Source: Pseudomonas sp. L5B5 (lineage in GTDB: Bacteria; Pseudomonadota; Gammaproteobacteria; Pseudomonadales; Pseudomonadaceae). Taken from it: a stretch of DNA of 64,000 nucleotides. Below the pieces are notes generated by a model that saw nothing but the letters and a program-made list of their open reading frames with translations, was not told the origin of the DNA and did not search any database. The stretch is taken from NCBI RefSeq assembly GCF_020520285.1, contig NZ_CP084742.1, positions 4,092,001 to 4,156,000 on the forward strand, read 5' to 3'. Position numbers and translations under genes: made by a program. Below are positions 8,298 to 17,019 of this stretch, piece by piece. Positions within the stretch are counted from its first letter, which is position 1. The number at the start of each line of letters is the position of its first letter.

Positions 8298-8378
8298 ATG
8301 GTGATTCTGATGTCCGCTCGTACCCGCCTGTTCGCTGCAACTCCTCCCGTACGCCTCGTGCTTGCCGTTCTGCGCTGA
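8298..8378 (+). CDS. Possible 26-residue leader ORF before the citrate transporter
   Basis: Within the 316-base gap between the GFA gene and the CitMHS gene lies a short reading frame, MVILMSARTRLFAATPPVRL plus VLAVLR. It ends 49 bases before the transporter start. It has alternative starts at 8298 and 8310 and no strong ribosome site. The composition (Arg/Ala/Val, no rare run of one residue) does not make an obvious attenuator. The rest of the gap shows nothing recognisable. It could be a leader peptide, a small membrane-active peptide or chance. Confidence 0.25.
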   Translation: MVILMSARTRLFAATPPVRLVLAVLR

Positions 8379-8427
8379 TCCCACCCGGTTCGCCATTCCC
8401 TAGCCGCGCTACGCCTGGAGTATTCCC

Positions 8428-9735
8428 ATGCTGACTTTCCTTGGCTTCGCCATGGTCATCACCTTCATGTTCCTGATCATGACCAAGCGCCTGTCGGCGC
8501 TGATCGCCCTGATCATCGTGCCCATCCTGTTCGCCCTGTTCGGTGGTTTCGCGCCGAAGATCGGCCCGATGATGCTCGAAGGCATCACCAAGCTTGCGCC
8601 CACCGGCGTGATGCTGATGTTCGCCATTCTGTATTTCGCCTTGATGATCGACTCAGGCCTGTTCGACCCGGCCGTGCGCAAGATCCTCAAGCTGGTCAAG
8701 GGCGACCCGCTGAAAGTCTCGGTGGGCACCGCGGTGCTGGCCCTGGTGGTGTCCCTGGACGGTGACGGCGCCACCACCTACATGATCTGCGTGGCCGCCA
8801 TGCTGCCGCTGTACAGCCGCATCGGCATGAGCCCGCGGATCATGGCCGGCCTGATCATCCTCGCCGGCGGGGTAATGAACATGACCCCCTGGGGCGGCCC
8901 GACCGCCCGCGCGGCCAGCGCCCTGCACGTGGACCCGTCGGACATCTTCGTGCCGATGATCCCGGCCATGCTCGCCGGCGTGGTGGCGATCCTGGCGATC
9001 GCCTACCTGTACGGCAAGCGCGAACGGGCACGCCTGGGTGAACTGCACCTGGCGGGCGACGAGATCGACCACAGCGAGATCAGCGTGTCGCAGTACCCCG
9101 ACGCCCGCCGGCCGAAGCTGATCTGGTTCAACGGTGCCCTGACCTTCGCCCTCATGTGCGCCCTGATCGCCGGCCTGCTGCCGCTGCCCGTGCTGTTCAT
9201 GGTGGCCTTCAGTATTGCGATGATCGTCAACTACCCCTGCCTGCAACAGCAGAAGGACCGGGTCGCGGCCCACGCTGGCAGCGTGCTCGCGGTGGTCGGG
9301 CTGATCTTCGCCGCGGGCATCTTCACCGGCATCCTGTCCGGTACGGGCATGGTCGACGCCATGTCCAAGAGCCTGCTGGCGGTGATCCCCGAAGCCCTGG
9401 GGCCTTACCTCGCGGTCATCACCGCGCTGGTGAGCATGCCGTTCACCTTCTTCATGTCCAACGATGCCTTCTACTACGGGGTTCTGCCGGTGCTGGCCGA
9501 AGCCGCCAGCCATTACGGCATCACTGCCGTGGAAATGGCCCGGGCGTCGATCGTCGGCCAACCCGTGCACTTGCTCAGCCCACTGGTACCCTCGACTTAC
9601 CTGCTGGTGGCCCTGGCCGGCATCGAGTTCGGCGATCACCAGCGCTTCACCCTCAAGTGGGCAGTGCTGGTCTGCCTGTGCATAATGTTCGCCGCCTTGC
9701 TGATGGGAATATTTCCCCTGTTCAGCACTCTATAA
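8428..9735 (+). CDS. CitMHS family citrate-metal:proton symporter
   Basis: A 435-residue inner-membrane transporter with about 11-12 hydrophobic helices. It matches the CitMHS family, which imports citrate complexed with Mg2+ or Ca2+ in exchange with protons. Diagnostic stretches include SLDGDGATTYMICVAAMLPL, GGVMNMTPWGGPTARAAS and MSNDAFYYGVLPVLAEAA. The length is typical of the family. The gene stands alone, followed by terC on the same strand after 66 bases. Which metal it prefers cannot be read from the sequence. Confidence 0.93.
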   Translation: MLTFLGFAMVITFMFLIMTKRLSALIALIIVPILFALFGGFAPKIGPMMLEGITKLAPTGVMLMFAILYFALMIDSGLFDPAVRKILKLVKGDPLKVSVGTAVLALVVSLDGDGATTYMICVAAMLPLYSRIGMSPRIMAGLIILAGGVMNMTPWGGPTARAASALHVDPSDIFVPMIPAMLAGVVAILAIAYLYGKRERARLGELHLAGDEIDHSEISVSQYPDARRPKLIWFNGALTFALMCALIAGLLPLPVLFMVAFSIAMIVNYPCLQQQKDRVAAHAGSVLAVVGLIFAAGIFTGILSGTGMVDAMSKSLLAVIPEALGPYLAVITALVSMPFTFFMSNDAFYYGVLPVLAEAASHYGITAVEMARASIVGQPVHLLSPLVPSTYLLVALAGIEFGDHQRFTLKWAVLVCLCIMFAALLMGIFPLFSTL

Positions 9736-9801
9736 GGCCATAGATTCTTCGCCCTGGCCGATCACCGGACAGGGCCATAACACTCGCTCAAAGGAATACA
9801 C

Positions 9802-10566
9802 ATGGAATGGCTGACCAACCCGGAGATCTGGGTTGCCTTCTTCACCTTGACCGCCCTGGAGATCGTCCTGGGCATCGACAACATCATCATGATCTCGATC
9901 CTGGTCAGCCGCATGCCCAAGCACATGCAGGCCCGCACCCGGATCTTCGGCCTGGCGCTAGCCATGATCACGCGGATCCTGCTGTTGCTGTCGATCACCT
10001 GGGTCATGCGCCTGACCGACGACCTGTTCACGGTGCTCGGCCAGGGCGTCTCCGGGCGCGACCTGATCCTGTTCTTCGGTGGCCTGTTCCTGTTGTGGAA
10101 GAGCTCCCAGGAGATGTACCACGCCCTGGAAGGCGAGGATGAGACCAACGACGAGCCCAAGGGCAAGGGCGGCAAGTTCATCTACACCATCATCCAGATC
10201 GCGATCATCGACATCGTATTCTCCCTGGACTCGGTGATTACCGCAGTGGGCATGGTCTCCCACGTGCCAGTGATGGTGGCGGCGATCATCGTCGCGGTGC
10301 TGGTGATGATGCTGGCCTCGGGCACCATCAGCGAATTCATCGACAAGCACCCATCGCTGAAGATGCTCGCGCTGTCGTTCCTGCTGGTGGTCGGCACGGT
10401 GCTGATCGCCGAAGCCTTCGACGTGCATGTGCCCAAGGGCTACGTGTACTTCGCCATGGCCTTCTCCCTGGCGGTGGAAGTCATCAACATCAAGCTGCGC
10501 ACCAACCTTGCGAAGAAAAAACAATCGGATCCGGTGAAACTGCGCAAGGACATTCCCGGTCAATAA
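9802..10566 (+). CDS. TerC family integral membrane protein
   Basis: A 254-residue membrane protein with seven to eight helices and the two acidic repeat motifs of the family: EIVLGIDNIIMIS near residue 15 and DIVFSLDSVITAVGM near residue 137. TerC-type proteins export manganese or help load metal into secreted proteins, and the name comes from tellurite resistance loci. No tellurite genes are present here. A clear terminator follows. Metal export is inferred from the family. Confidence 0.9.
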   Translation: MEWLTNPEIWVAFFTLTALEIVLGIDNIIMISILVSRMPKHMQARTRIFGLALAMITRILLLLSITWVMRLTDDLFTVLGQGVSGRDLILFFGGLFLLWKSSQEMYHALEGEDETNDEPKGKGGKFIYTIIQIAIIDIVFSLDSVITAVGMVSHVPVMVAAIIVAVLVMMLASGTISEFIDKHPSLKMLALSFLLVVGTVLIAEAFDVHVPKGYVYFAMAFSLAVEVINIKLRTNLAKKKQSDPVKLRKDIPGQ

Positions 10567-10585
10567 CCCGAATGCGCTGAAATGA

Positions 10586-10609
10586 AAAAGGGGCTTTCGG
10601 GCCCCTTTT
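10586..10609 (+). terminator. Terminator after terC-like gene
   Basis: A 9-bp stem AAAAGGGGC / GCCCCTTTT with loop TTTCGG, 19 bases after the stop codon. The A- and T-runs in the arms allow it to work in both directions. Confidence 0.9.
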
Positions 10610-10781
10610 GCTTGCGTGAAACATGACGTTTTCATAACAGTCATGTTTCAGTCGCCAGATTAGCTATGCGATGCTGGCGCCCTGTGCGTTAGCCGGCTAA
10701 AGCTTACATACATAACCAAAAACCACGCGCAGCAACGTCCACTGGCCCCGCTTGGGGCTCTTCACCCCAGGGGGGCCGTGC

Positions 10782-12440
10782 ATGCTGACCCTGCTCAATC
10801 TGCTTTCCGCCGTGGCCCTGCTGGTGTGGGGCACGCACATCGTGCGTACCGGGATCCTGCGGGTCTACGGCTCCAACCTGCGACACGTGATCGGCCAGAA
10901 CATGAGTCGCCGCCCGCTGGCCTTCATCGCCGGGATCCTGGTGACCGCCATGGTCCAGAGCAGCAACGCCACGGCCATGCTGGTGACCTCGTTCGTCGGC
11001 CAGGGCCTGATGAGCCTCACCCCGGCACTGGCCACCATGCTGGGTGCCGACGTCGGTACGGCACTGATGGCACGGGTGCTGACCTTCGACCTGTCCTGGC
11101 TGTCGCCGCTGCTGATCTTCATCGGGGTGATGTTCTTCCTCTCGCGCAAGCAGACCCGCGCCGGCCAGCTGGGCCGGGTCGGCATCGGCCTGGGCCTGAT
11201 CATCCTGGCCCTGCAGCTGATCGTGGAAGCTGCCGCCCCCATCACCCATGCCCAGGGCGTGAAGGTGCTGTTCGCCTCGCTGACCGGCGACATCCTCCTG
11301 GATGCGCTGATGGGCGCGGTGTTCGCCATGGTTTCCTATTCCAGCCTGGCGGCAGTGCTGCTCACCGCCACCCTGGCCGGGGCCGGGGTCATCGGCCTGC
11401 CGGTCGCCATCGGCCTGGTGATCGGCGCCAACATCGGCAGCGGGGTGCTGGCCTTCCTCAGCACCAGCATGCAGAACGCCGCCGGGCGCCAGGTAGCCCT
11501 GGGCAGCCTGCTGTACAAGCTGATCGGCCTGCTGCTGATCATCCCGGTCCTCGATCCCCTGGCCCACTGGATGGACAGCCTGGACTTCAGCCCCCAGGAA
11601 GTGGTGATCGGCTTCCACCTGCTCTACAACACCACCCGCTGCCTGTTGCTGCTGCCCAGCGTCGGCCCCATGGCCCGGCTCTGCGCCTGGCTGCTGCCCG
11701 AACGTCCCCAGGAAAACGGCCGGGCGCGGCCGCGCCACCTGGACCTCACCGCTCTTTCCACGCCCAGCCTGGCCCTGGCCAATGCCGCCCGGGAGACCCT
11801 GCGCATCGGCGACCTGGTGGACAGCATGCTCGAAGCCATGGGCGACGTACTGCAAGGCAAGCAGACGGCCATCACCCAGGAGCTGCGGGCCTTGAGCGAC
11901 GATGTCGAGGCGCTGTACAGCGCGATCAAGCTGTACCTGGCACAAATGCCGCGCGAAGACCTCAGCGAGCAGGACAGCCGGCGCTGGGCGGAAATCATCG
12001 AGCTGGCGATCAACCTCAAGCTGGCCAGCGACCTGATCGAGCGCATGCTGCGCAAGGTCCAGCAGCAGAAGACCTCCCAGCGCCGGTCCTTTTCCGAGGT
12101 CGGCCTGGAGGAGCTGGCCGGCCTGCACGCCCAACTGATCGCCAACCTGCGCCTGGGGCTTTCGGTGTTCCTCAGCGCCGACCCGGAAAGCGCTCGCCAG
12201 CTACTGCGGGAAAAACGCCGTTTTCGCGCCCAGGAACGGCGCCTGGCCCATGCCCATGTCAGCCGTCTGCAGCGCAAGATCGTCCAGAGCATCGAGACCA
12301 GCTCCCTGCACCTGGAGCTGATCGCCGACATGAAACGCCTCAACTCGCTGTTCTGCAGCAGTGCCTACGTCGTGCTGGAGACTTCCGATACCGGGGCCCT
12401 GGAAGTCGAGGACATGACCGACATCACCCACTCGCCCTGA
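10782..12440 (+). CDS. Na/Pi cotransporter family protein with PhoU-like tail
   Basis: A 552-residue protein. The N-terminal about 310 residues are membrane helices of the sodium-phosphate cotransporter II fold, with the repeat signature MVQSSNATAMLVTSF and its second copy VSYSSLAAVLLTATLA. The C-terminal about 200 residues form a soluble, helix-rich PhoU-like domain (for example DDVEALYSAIKLYLAQM). This arrangement is common in bacterial phosphate exporters or importers (YjbB type). ATG 10782 is chosen because the 10752 start is a TTG that would add ten residues outside the family pattern. No phosphate-regulated box is obvious upstream. Confidence 0.88.
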   Translation: MLTLLNLLSAVALLVWGTHIVRTGILRVYGSNLRHVIGQNMSRRPLAFIAGILVTAMVQSSNATAMLVTSFVGQGLMSLTPALATMLGADVGTALMARVLTFDLSWLSPLLIFIGVMFFLSRKQTRAGQLGRVGIGLGLIILALQLIVEAAAPITHAQGVKVLFASLTGDILLDALMGAVFAMVSYSSLAAVLLTATLAGAGVIGLPVAIGLVIGANIGSGVLAFLSTSMQNAAGRQVALGSLLYKLIGLLLIIPVLDPLAHWMDSLDFSPQEVVIGFHLLYNTTRCLLLLPSVGPMARLCAWLLPERPQENGRARPRHLDLTALSTPSLALANAARETLRIGDLVDSMLEAMGDVLQGKQTAITQELRALSDDVEALYSAIKLYLAQMPREDLSEQDSRRWAEIIELAINLKLASDLIERMLRKVQQQKTSQRRSFSEVGLEELAGLHAQLIANLRLGLSVFLSADPESARQLLREKRRFRAQERRLAHAHVSRLQRKIVQSIETSSLHLELIADMKRLNSLFCSSAYVVLETSDTGALEVEDMTDITHSP

Positions 12441-12498
12441 ACGTCCAGGGTCGTGTGCAGTCTCTACAACTTACGCACGTCGTAAGGAAGCTCCTGTT

Positions 12499-13881
12499 AT
12501 GCGTTGTCTGTTATTCGCCTGCCTGTTGCTGGGCAGTGCACAAGGTTGGGCCCTGGATCGCTTCCAGGTCGAAGGCTACACCCTGCCCAACGGCCTTCAG
12601 GTGCTGCTCAAGCCCGGCAGCGAGCGCGGTCACGTGGCAATCCGCCTGGTGGTCGGCGTGGGCCTGGACGATTTCACCTGTACCGACAAGGAACTGCCCC
12701 ACCTGCTCGAACACTTGCTGTTCAGCGGCACCGACGCCAGTGGGGAAGGCGGCCTCGAAGAACGCATGCAAGCCCTGGGCGGCGAATGGAACGCCTACAC
12801 CAGCAATGCCGACACCACCTTCGTCATCGAGGCCCCGGCGCGAAACCAGCGCAAGGTCCTCGATCTGCTGCTGTCGCTGCTGACCCATACCCGCCTGGAC
12901 GAAAAGGCGCTGGAAAGCGCCAAGCGGGTAGTGGAGCGCGAGGACGGCGGCCATTACTCACACCTGCAACGCTGGCTCGACCGCCAGGACCTGGGCCACA
13001 AGGCCAGCAACCAGTTGGCAGTGGAGCTGGGGCTCAAGTGTGCCGAGCGAGCCGAAGTCGGCCACCTGACCCTGGCCCGGCTGGAACAAGTGCGCAAGGA
13101 CTGGTATGCCCCCAACAACATGTCCCTGATCGTGGTGGGTGAGCTGGATCGCCTGCTGCCCGCCTACCTGGAACGGACCTACGGCAGCCTGGAGCCGGTA
13201 GAGCCCAGCGAGCACCCAGAGCTGCCCCAGCTCGACAGCCATGCCGCCGCCGAGCGCTACCTGATACGCGGCTGGGTAGGGCAGAGCGCCCAGTTGCACT
13301 GGCTGTTTCCCGAACCGGTGCTGGAGCAGCAGCACAGCGAGACCTTCGACCTGCTCAAGGACTACCTGGACTGGGCCCTCTACCGTCAACTGCGCCTGAA
13401 GCACGAACTGTCCTACGGCCCCTGGAGCGATCGAGAAGTCTTCGGTGGCGTCGGCTTTCTCAGTCTCAACGCCGACCTCGAGCGCGAGGACCTGCCCGAG
13501 GCCCGACAGGTGGTGGAGCAATTGCGTACCCATCTGCTCAAGGATGGCCTCGACCCGGCCACCTTCGCCCGGCTGAAGCAGGCCGCCATCGATCGCCAGG
13601 CCTGGGCGGTGCAGGGCAACAGTGCCCTGGCGGACTACTACTGGAGTGCCCTGGGCGATTTCGACGATGGCCGCTTCAGCGACCCGGCCAAGGCCCTGCG
13701 CGGTGTGACCCTGGACCAGGCCAACCAGGCCCTGCGGCAATTGCTGCAGCAACCGGGTTACCTGCGGATTGAAAAGCCCCTGCTCAGCGACGAGCAACTG
13801 CTCTGGCTGGTGGGGGGGCTGCTGGCCCTGGTCGCCCTGGGTGGCGTGGGCGTCGGCCTGCTACGCCGTCGAGCCGGTTGA
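12499..13881 (+). CDS. M16 family metallopeptidase, signal peptide and C-terminal membrane anchor
   Basis: A 460-residue zinc peptidase of the pitrilysin/M16 family. The inverted zinc motif is intact: H68-L-L-E71-H72 in LPHLLEHLLFSG, with a downstream glutamate (E146 or E148, in VVEREDGG) as third ligand. A second M16-like domain follows. Unusually, the protein has both a signal peptide (residues 1-18) and a C-terminal membrane helix LLWLVGGLLALVALGGVGVG followed by RRR. It should therefore sit on the periplasmic face of the inner membrane. The substrate is unknown. It lies 58 bases after the Na/Pi transporter gene. Confidence 0.88.
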   Translation: MRCLLFACLLLGSAQGWALDRFQVEGYTLPNGLQVLLKPGSERGHVAIRLVVGVGLDDFTCTDKELPHLLEHLLFSGTDASGEGGLEERMQALGGEWNAYTSNADTTFVIEAPARNQRKVLDLLLSLLTHTRLDEKALESAKRVVEREDGGHYSHLQRWLDRQDLGHKASNQLAVELGLKCAERAEVGHLTLARLEQVRKDWYAPNNMSLIVVGELDRLLPAYLERTYGSLEPVEPSEHPELPQLDSHAAAERYLIRGWVGQSAQLHWLFPEPVLEQQHSETFDLLKDYLDWALYRQLRLKHELSYGPWSDREVFGGVGFLSLNADLEREDLPEARQVVEQLRTHLLKDGLDPATFARLKQAAIDRQAWAVQGNSALADYYWSALGDFDDGRFSDPAKALRGVTLDQANQALRQLLQQPGYLRIEKPLLSDEQLLWLVGGLLALVALGGVGVGLLRRRAG

Positions 13882-13971
13882 CCCCTGGCAAGGGAGCGCG
13901 CTCCCTCGCCACGGACAGCCGCCAACGTTATCCTGTCGCGCTTTTCCTGCCATGACTGTGACCTCCGCCCG

Positions 13972-15015
13972 ATGCCCGACTGGAACCGACACATACAGCG
14001 CCTGCTGGAACTGATAAAGCGCTATCCGGGCGTCATCGCACTCGGCGGCTTCATCTCGGGGGTCTGCAGCTTCATCCTGGTGGACCGGCAACAGAGCCTG
14101 GCTTCATGGATCGCCATCATCATGCTGGTGAGCTGGGTCTGGCTGATGCTGGAAAACACCCTGACCCAGCTGTTCGCCCAGGTCTTCAAGCGCGAGATCC
14201 CGCAGCCGTTGCTGCGCTACGCCACGCAGATGATCCACCAGGAGAGCCTGTTCTTCGTCCTGCCGTTCTTCTTCATCACCACCAGCTGGTACAGCGGCCA
14301 GATGGTGTTCACCGGATTGCTGGGCGCCGCGGCGCTGATTTCCATCACCGATCCGCTGTACTACAAATGGCTTGCCCCGCGCCGCTGGCTGTTCCTGGGC
14401 CTGCACACCCTGACCCTGTTCGCTGTCCTGCTGACGGCGCTGCCGCTGATCCTGCACCTGACCACCGCGCAGAGTTTCAAGCTGGCGCTGGGCACCGCCA
14501 TGTTGCTGTCCTTTCCGAGCCTGGCCTCGATCCTGCCGATCCGCAGCGTGCGCAATGCCCTGACGGTGCTGTGCATCACCCTGGCCATCGGCGGCACCGG
14601 CTGGCTGCTGCGCTCCTGGGTACCACCGGCCACCCTGTGGCTGACCGAGGACGCCATCAGCACCCAGCTCCAGGACCGCACTCCCGGCGCCAGCCTGGAC
14701 CGGCTGGGCGCCAGCCAGGTGCGCGGCAACGGCCTCTACGCCTACACCGCAATCAACGCCCCGCGAGGCCTGGACGAGCGCATCTACCATGTCTGGCAGT
14801 TCAACGGCACCGAAGTGGACCGCATCGCCCTGGACATCCACGGCGGGCGCAAGGAGGGTTACCGCGCCTGGTCCCACAAGCAGAACTTCCCGGCCAACCC
14901 TGCCGGCAAGTGGCAGGTCCGGGTGGTCACCGAGGACGGCCAGGTGATCGGCGTGCTGCGTTTCCAGATCGACGATCCAGATCAACAGGCGGCCAAGCCC
15001 GGCGAGGCAAAGTAA
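13972..15015 (+). CDS. DUF5924/DUF2914 membrane protein
   Basis: A 347-residue inner-membrane protein. The first about 230 residues have seven or so helices (DUF5924). The C-terminal about 110 residues are a soluble DUF2914-type domain with the pattern IYHVWQFNGTEVDRIALDI, KEGYRAWSHKQNFP and GKWQVRVVTEDGQVIGVL. Function unknown; DUF2914 domains are usually extracytoplasmic. It precedes the Mla-type transporter operon in the same direction, separated by 54 bases that contain a small GTGCTA/TAGCAC hairpin (15024-15040). Confidence 0.85.
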   Translation: MPDWNRHIQRLLELIKRYPGVIALGGFISGVCSFILVDRQQSLASWIAIIMLVSWVWLMLENTLTQLFAQVFKREIPQPLLRYATQMIHQESLFFVLPFFFITTSWYSGQMVFTGLLGAAALISITDPLYYKWLAPRRWLFLGLHTLTLFAVLLTALPLILHLTTAQSFKLALGTAMLLSFPSLASILPIRSVRNALTVLCITLAIGGTGWLLRSWVPPATLWLTEDAISTQLQDRTPGASLDRLGASQVRGNGLYAYTAINAPRGLDERIYHVWQFNGTEVDRIALDIHGGRKEGYRAWSHKQNFPANPAGKWQVRVVTEDGQVIGVLRFQIDDPDQQAAKPGEAK

Positions 15016-15069
15016 TGCCGATCGTGCTATTACGTAGCACTGCAAAATGGCCATACAAGCTTGGAGCTT

Positions 15070-16218
15070 ATGACTACCAGCGTGACGCCCGGCACCGCTC
15101 AACTGGACCTTGCCCAATCCCCGGCGCAATTGCGCATCCATGGCGACTGGACGCTGGCGCACTACGCCGACCTCAAGCGCCTGGGCCAATCCCTGGCCGG
15201 GCGCTACGACAGCGACACCCATATTGACCTCAACGGCCTGGGGGCCCTGGATACCGCCGGCGCCTCGCTGCTGGTGGAACTGCTGGGCGCCGAGCGCCTG
15301 GGCCGCAGCGCCGAACATCCCGATTGCACCCTGTCCGCGGCCGACCGCGCACTGCTGCAGACCGTCTACAGCTCGCTGAACGACTTCTGCGTACCGGTCA
15401 GGCAGCCGGAGATCCCGGTCAGCGTGCAATTGCTCTCGCGCATCGGCGGCTCGGTCTACACCGTCTGGCAAGACAGCCTGAAAGTCCTGGGTTTCATCGG
15501 CCTGATCCTCGAGACCCTGGCCCGCGGGCTGCTGCACCCCAGGCGCTGGCGCATCACGCCGGTGGTGGCGCACATCGAGCAGACCGGCCTGGATGCCGCG
15601 CCCATCGTCGCCCTGCTGACCTTCCTGGTCGGCGCGGTGGTGGCGTTCCTCGGGGCCACGGTACTGGCCGGGTTCGGTGCCAGCATCTTCACCGTGGACC
15701 TGGTGGCGTTTTCCTTCCTGCGTGAGTTCGGCGTGCTGTTGACCGCAATCCTCATGGCCGGACGTACCGCCAGCGCCTTCACCGCGCAGATCGGCTCGAT
15801 GAAGGCCAACGAGGAAATCGACGCGATCCGCACCCTGGGCCTGGACCCCATGGAGCTGCTGGTCCTGCCCAGGGTCCTGGCCTTGCTGGTGGCGCTGCCG
15901 ATGCTGACCTTCCTGGCGATGCTCTCGGGCATCATCGGCGGTGGCGTGGTCTGTGCGCTGTCCCTGGATATCTCGCCGGCCATGTTCCTCTCACTGCTGC
16001 ATTCGGACATCGGCGTGAAACATTTCCTGCTGGGCCTGGTGAAAGCCCCGGTGTTCGCCTTCCTGATCGCCGCCATCGGCTGCCTGGAAGGCTTCAAGGT
16101 CAGCGGCAGCTCGGAGTCGGTGGGCGCGCACACCACTTCTGCAGTGGTGCAATCGATCTTCGTGGTGATCGTGATTGACGCCATCGCCGCACTGTTCTTC
16201 ATGGAGATGGGCTGGTGA
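15070..16218 (+). CDS. MlaE-type ABC permease with N-terminal STAS domain
   Basis: A 382-residue permease of the MlaE/YrbE family, which moves lipids or other hydrophobic molecules between membranes. Residues about 10-100 form a STAS-like domain (IDLNGLGALDTAGASLLVEL), so regulatory and membrane parts that are separate in the Mla system (MlaB and MlaE) are fused. The permease part has the family signature AGRTASAFTAQIGSMKANEE, then IDAIRTLGLDPMELLVLPR. ATG 15070 is preferred over TTG 15061. It overlaps the next gene by four bases, making a tight operon with the ATPase, MlaD-like and lipoprotein genes. Confidence 0.92.
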   Translation: MTTSVTPGTAQLDLAQSPAQLRIHGDWTLAHYADLKRLGQSLAGRYDSDTHIDLNGLGALDTAGASLLVELLGAERLGRSAEHPDCTLSAADRALLQTVYSSLNDFCVPVRQPEIPVSVQLLSRIGGSVYTVWQDSLKVLGFIGLILETLARGLLHPRRWRITPVVAHIEQTGLDAAPIVALLTFLVGAVVAFLGATVLAGFGASIFTVDLVAFSFLREFGVLLTAILMAGRTASAFTAQIGSMKANEEIDAIRTLGLDPMELLVLPRVLALLVALPMLTFLAMLSGIIGGGVVCALSLDISPAMFLSLLHSDIGVKHFLLGLVKAPVFAFLIAAIGCLEGFKVSGSSESVGAHTTSAVVQSIFVVIVIDAIAALFFMEMGW

Positions 16219-17018
16219 GCCGCCCGCCGCGTCCATCCGCCGAGGCGGTGATCGAGGTCCGTGGGCTATGCAACCGCTTCGGCCAGCAGAGCGTGCACGA
16301 AAACCTCGACCTGGATGTGTACAAGGGCGAGATCCTCGGTGTGGTCGGCGGCTCCGGCAGCGGCAAGTCGGTACTGCTGCGCAGCATCGTCGGCCTGCGC
16401 CAGCCCAGCGAAGGCTCGGTGCGCGTATTCGGCCAGGACCTGCCAAGCCTGTCGGAACAGCAGCGCTCGCTGGTGGAGCGGCGCTTTGGCGTGCTGTTCC
16501 AGAAGGGCGCGCTCTTCACCTCCCTGACAGTGACCGAGAACGTCGCCCTGCCGCTGATCGAACATGCCGGCCTGTCGCGCAGCGACGCCGAACACCTGGC
16601 GGCGGTGAAACTGGCCCTGGCCGGCCTGCCGCTGTCGGCGGCAGACAAGTACCCGGCGTCCCTGTCCGGCGGCATGATCAAGCGCGCGGCCCTGGCCCGC
16701 GCCCTGGCCCTGGACCCGGACATCCTGTTTCTCGACGAACCCACCGCCGGCCTCGACCCGGTGGGCGCCGCCGCCTTCGACCAACTGATCCTGACCCTGC
16801 GCGATGCCCTGGGCCTGAGCGTGTTCCTGGTCACCCATGACCTGGATACCCTCTACACCATCACCGACCGGGTGGCAGTGCTGGCACAGAAGAAGGTGCT
16901 GGTAGCCGATGCCATCGACAGCGTCGCCCAGACGCCGGACGCATGGATCCACGAATACTTCCACGGCCCCCGGGGCCGCGCCGCCTACCAGGCGGCGACA
17001 CAGACCAACGAGGGATGA
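16215..17018 (+). CDS. ABC transporter ATP-binding protein (MlaF-like)
   Basis: A 267-residue ATPase partner of the STAS-permease. It has Walker A GGSGSGKS (residues 45-52), signature LSGGMIKRAALARALALDPD and Walker B ILFLDEPTAGLDP. The LSGGM form of the signature is typical of the MlaF subfamily. It starts with GTG in a GTGA overlap with the permease gene, and its stop lies one base before the MlaD-like start. It powers lipid transport by the four-gene system at 15070-18575. Confidence 0.94.
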   Translation: MSRPPRPSAEAVIEVRGLCNRFGQQSVHENLDLDVYKGEILGVVGGSGSGKSVLLRSIVGLRQPSEGSVRVFGQDLPSLSEQQRSLVERRFGVLFQKGALFTSLTVTENVALPLIEHAGLSRSDAEHLAAVKLALAGLPLSAADKYPASLSGGMIKRAALARALALDPDILFLDEPTAGLDPVGAAAFDQLILTLRDALGLSVFLVTHDLDTLYTITDRVAVLAQKKVLVADAIDSVAQTPDAWIHEYFHGPRGRAAYQAATQTNEG

Positions 17019-17019
17019 C

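Noticed and set aside
10704..12134. Long minus-strand frame opposite the Na/Pi transporter gene
   Set aside because: Gln/His/Gly-rich composition typical of an antisense shadow of a high-GC gene; the plus-strand frame has a clear family match.
13887..13910. GGCAAGGGAGCG/CGCTCCCTCGCC palindrome as a terminator after the M16 gene
   Set aside because: It has no T-run and a mismatch; it is probably a REP remnant and was not listed as a terminator.
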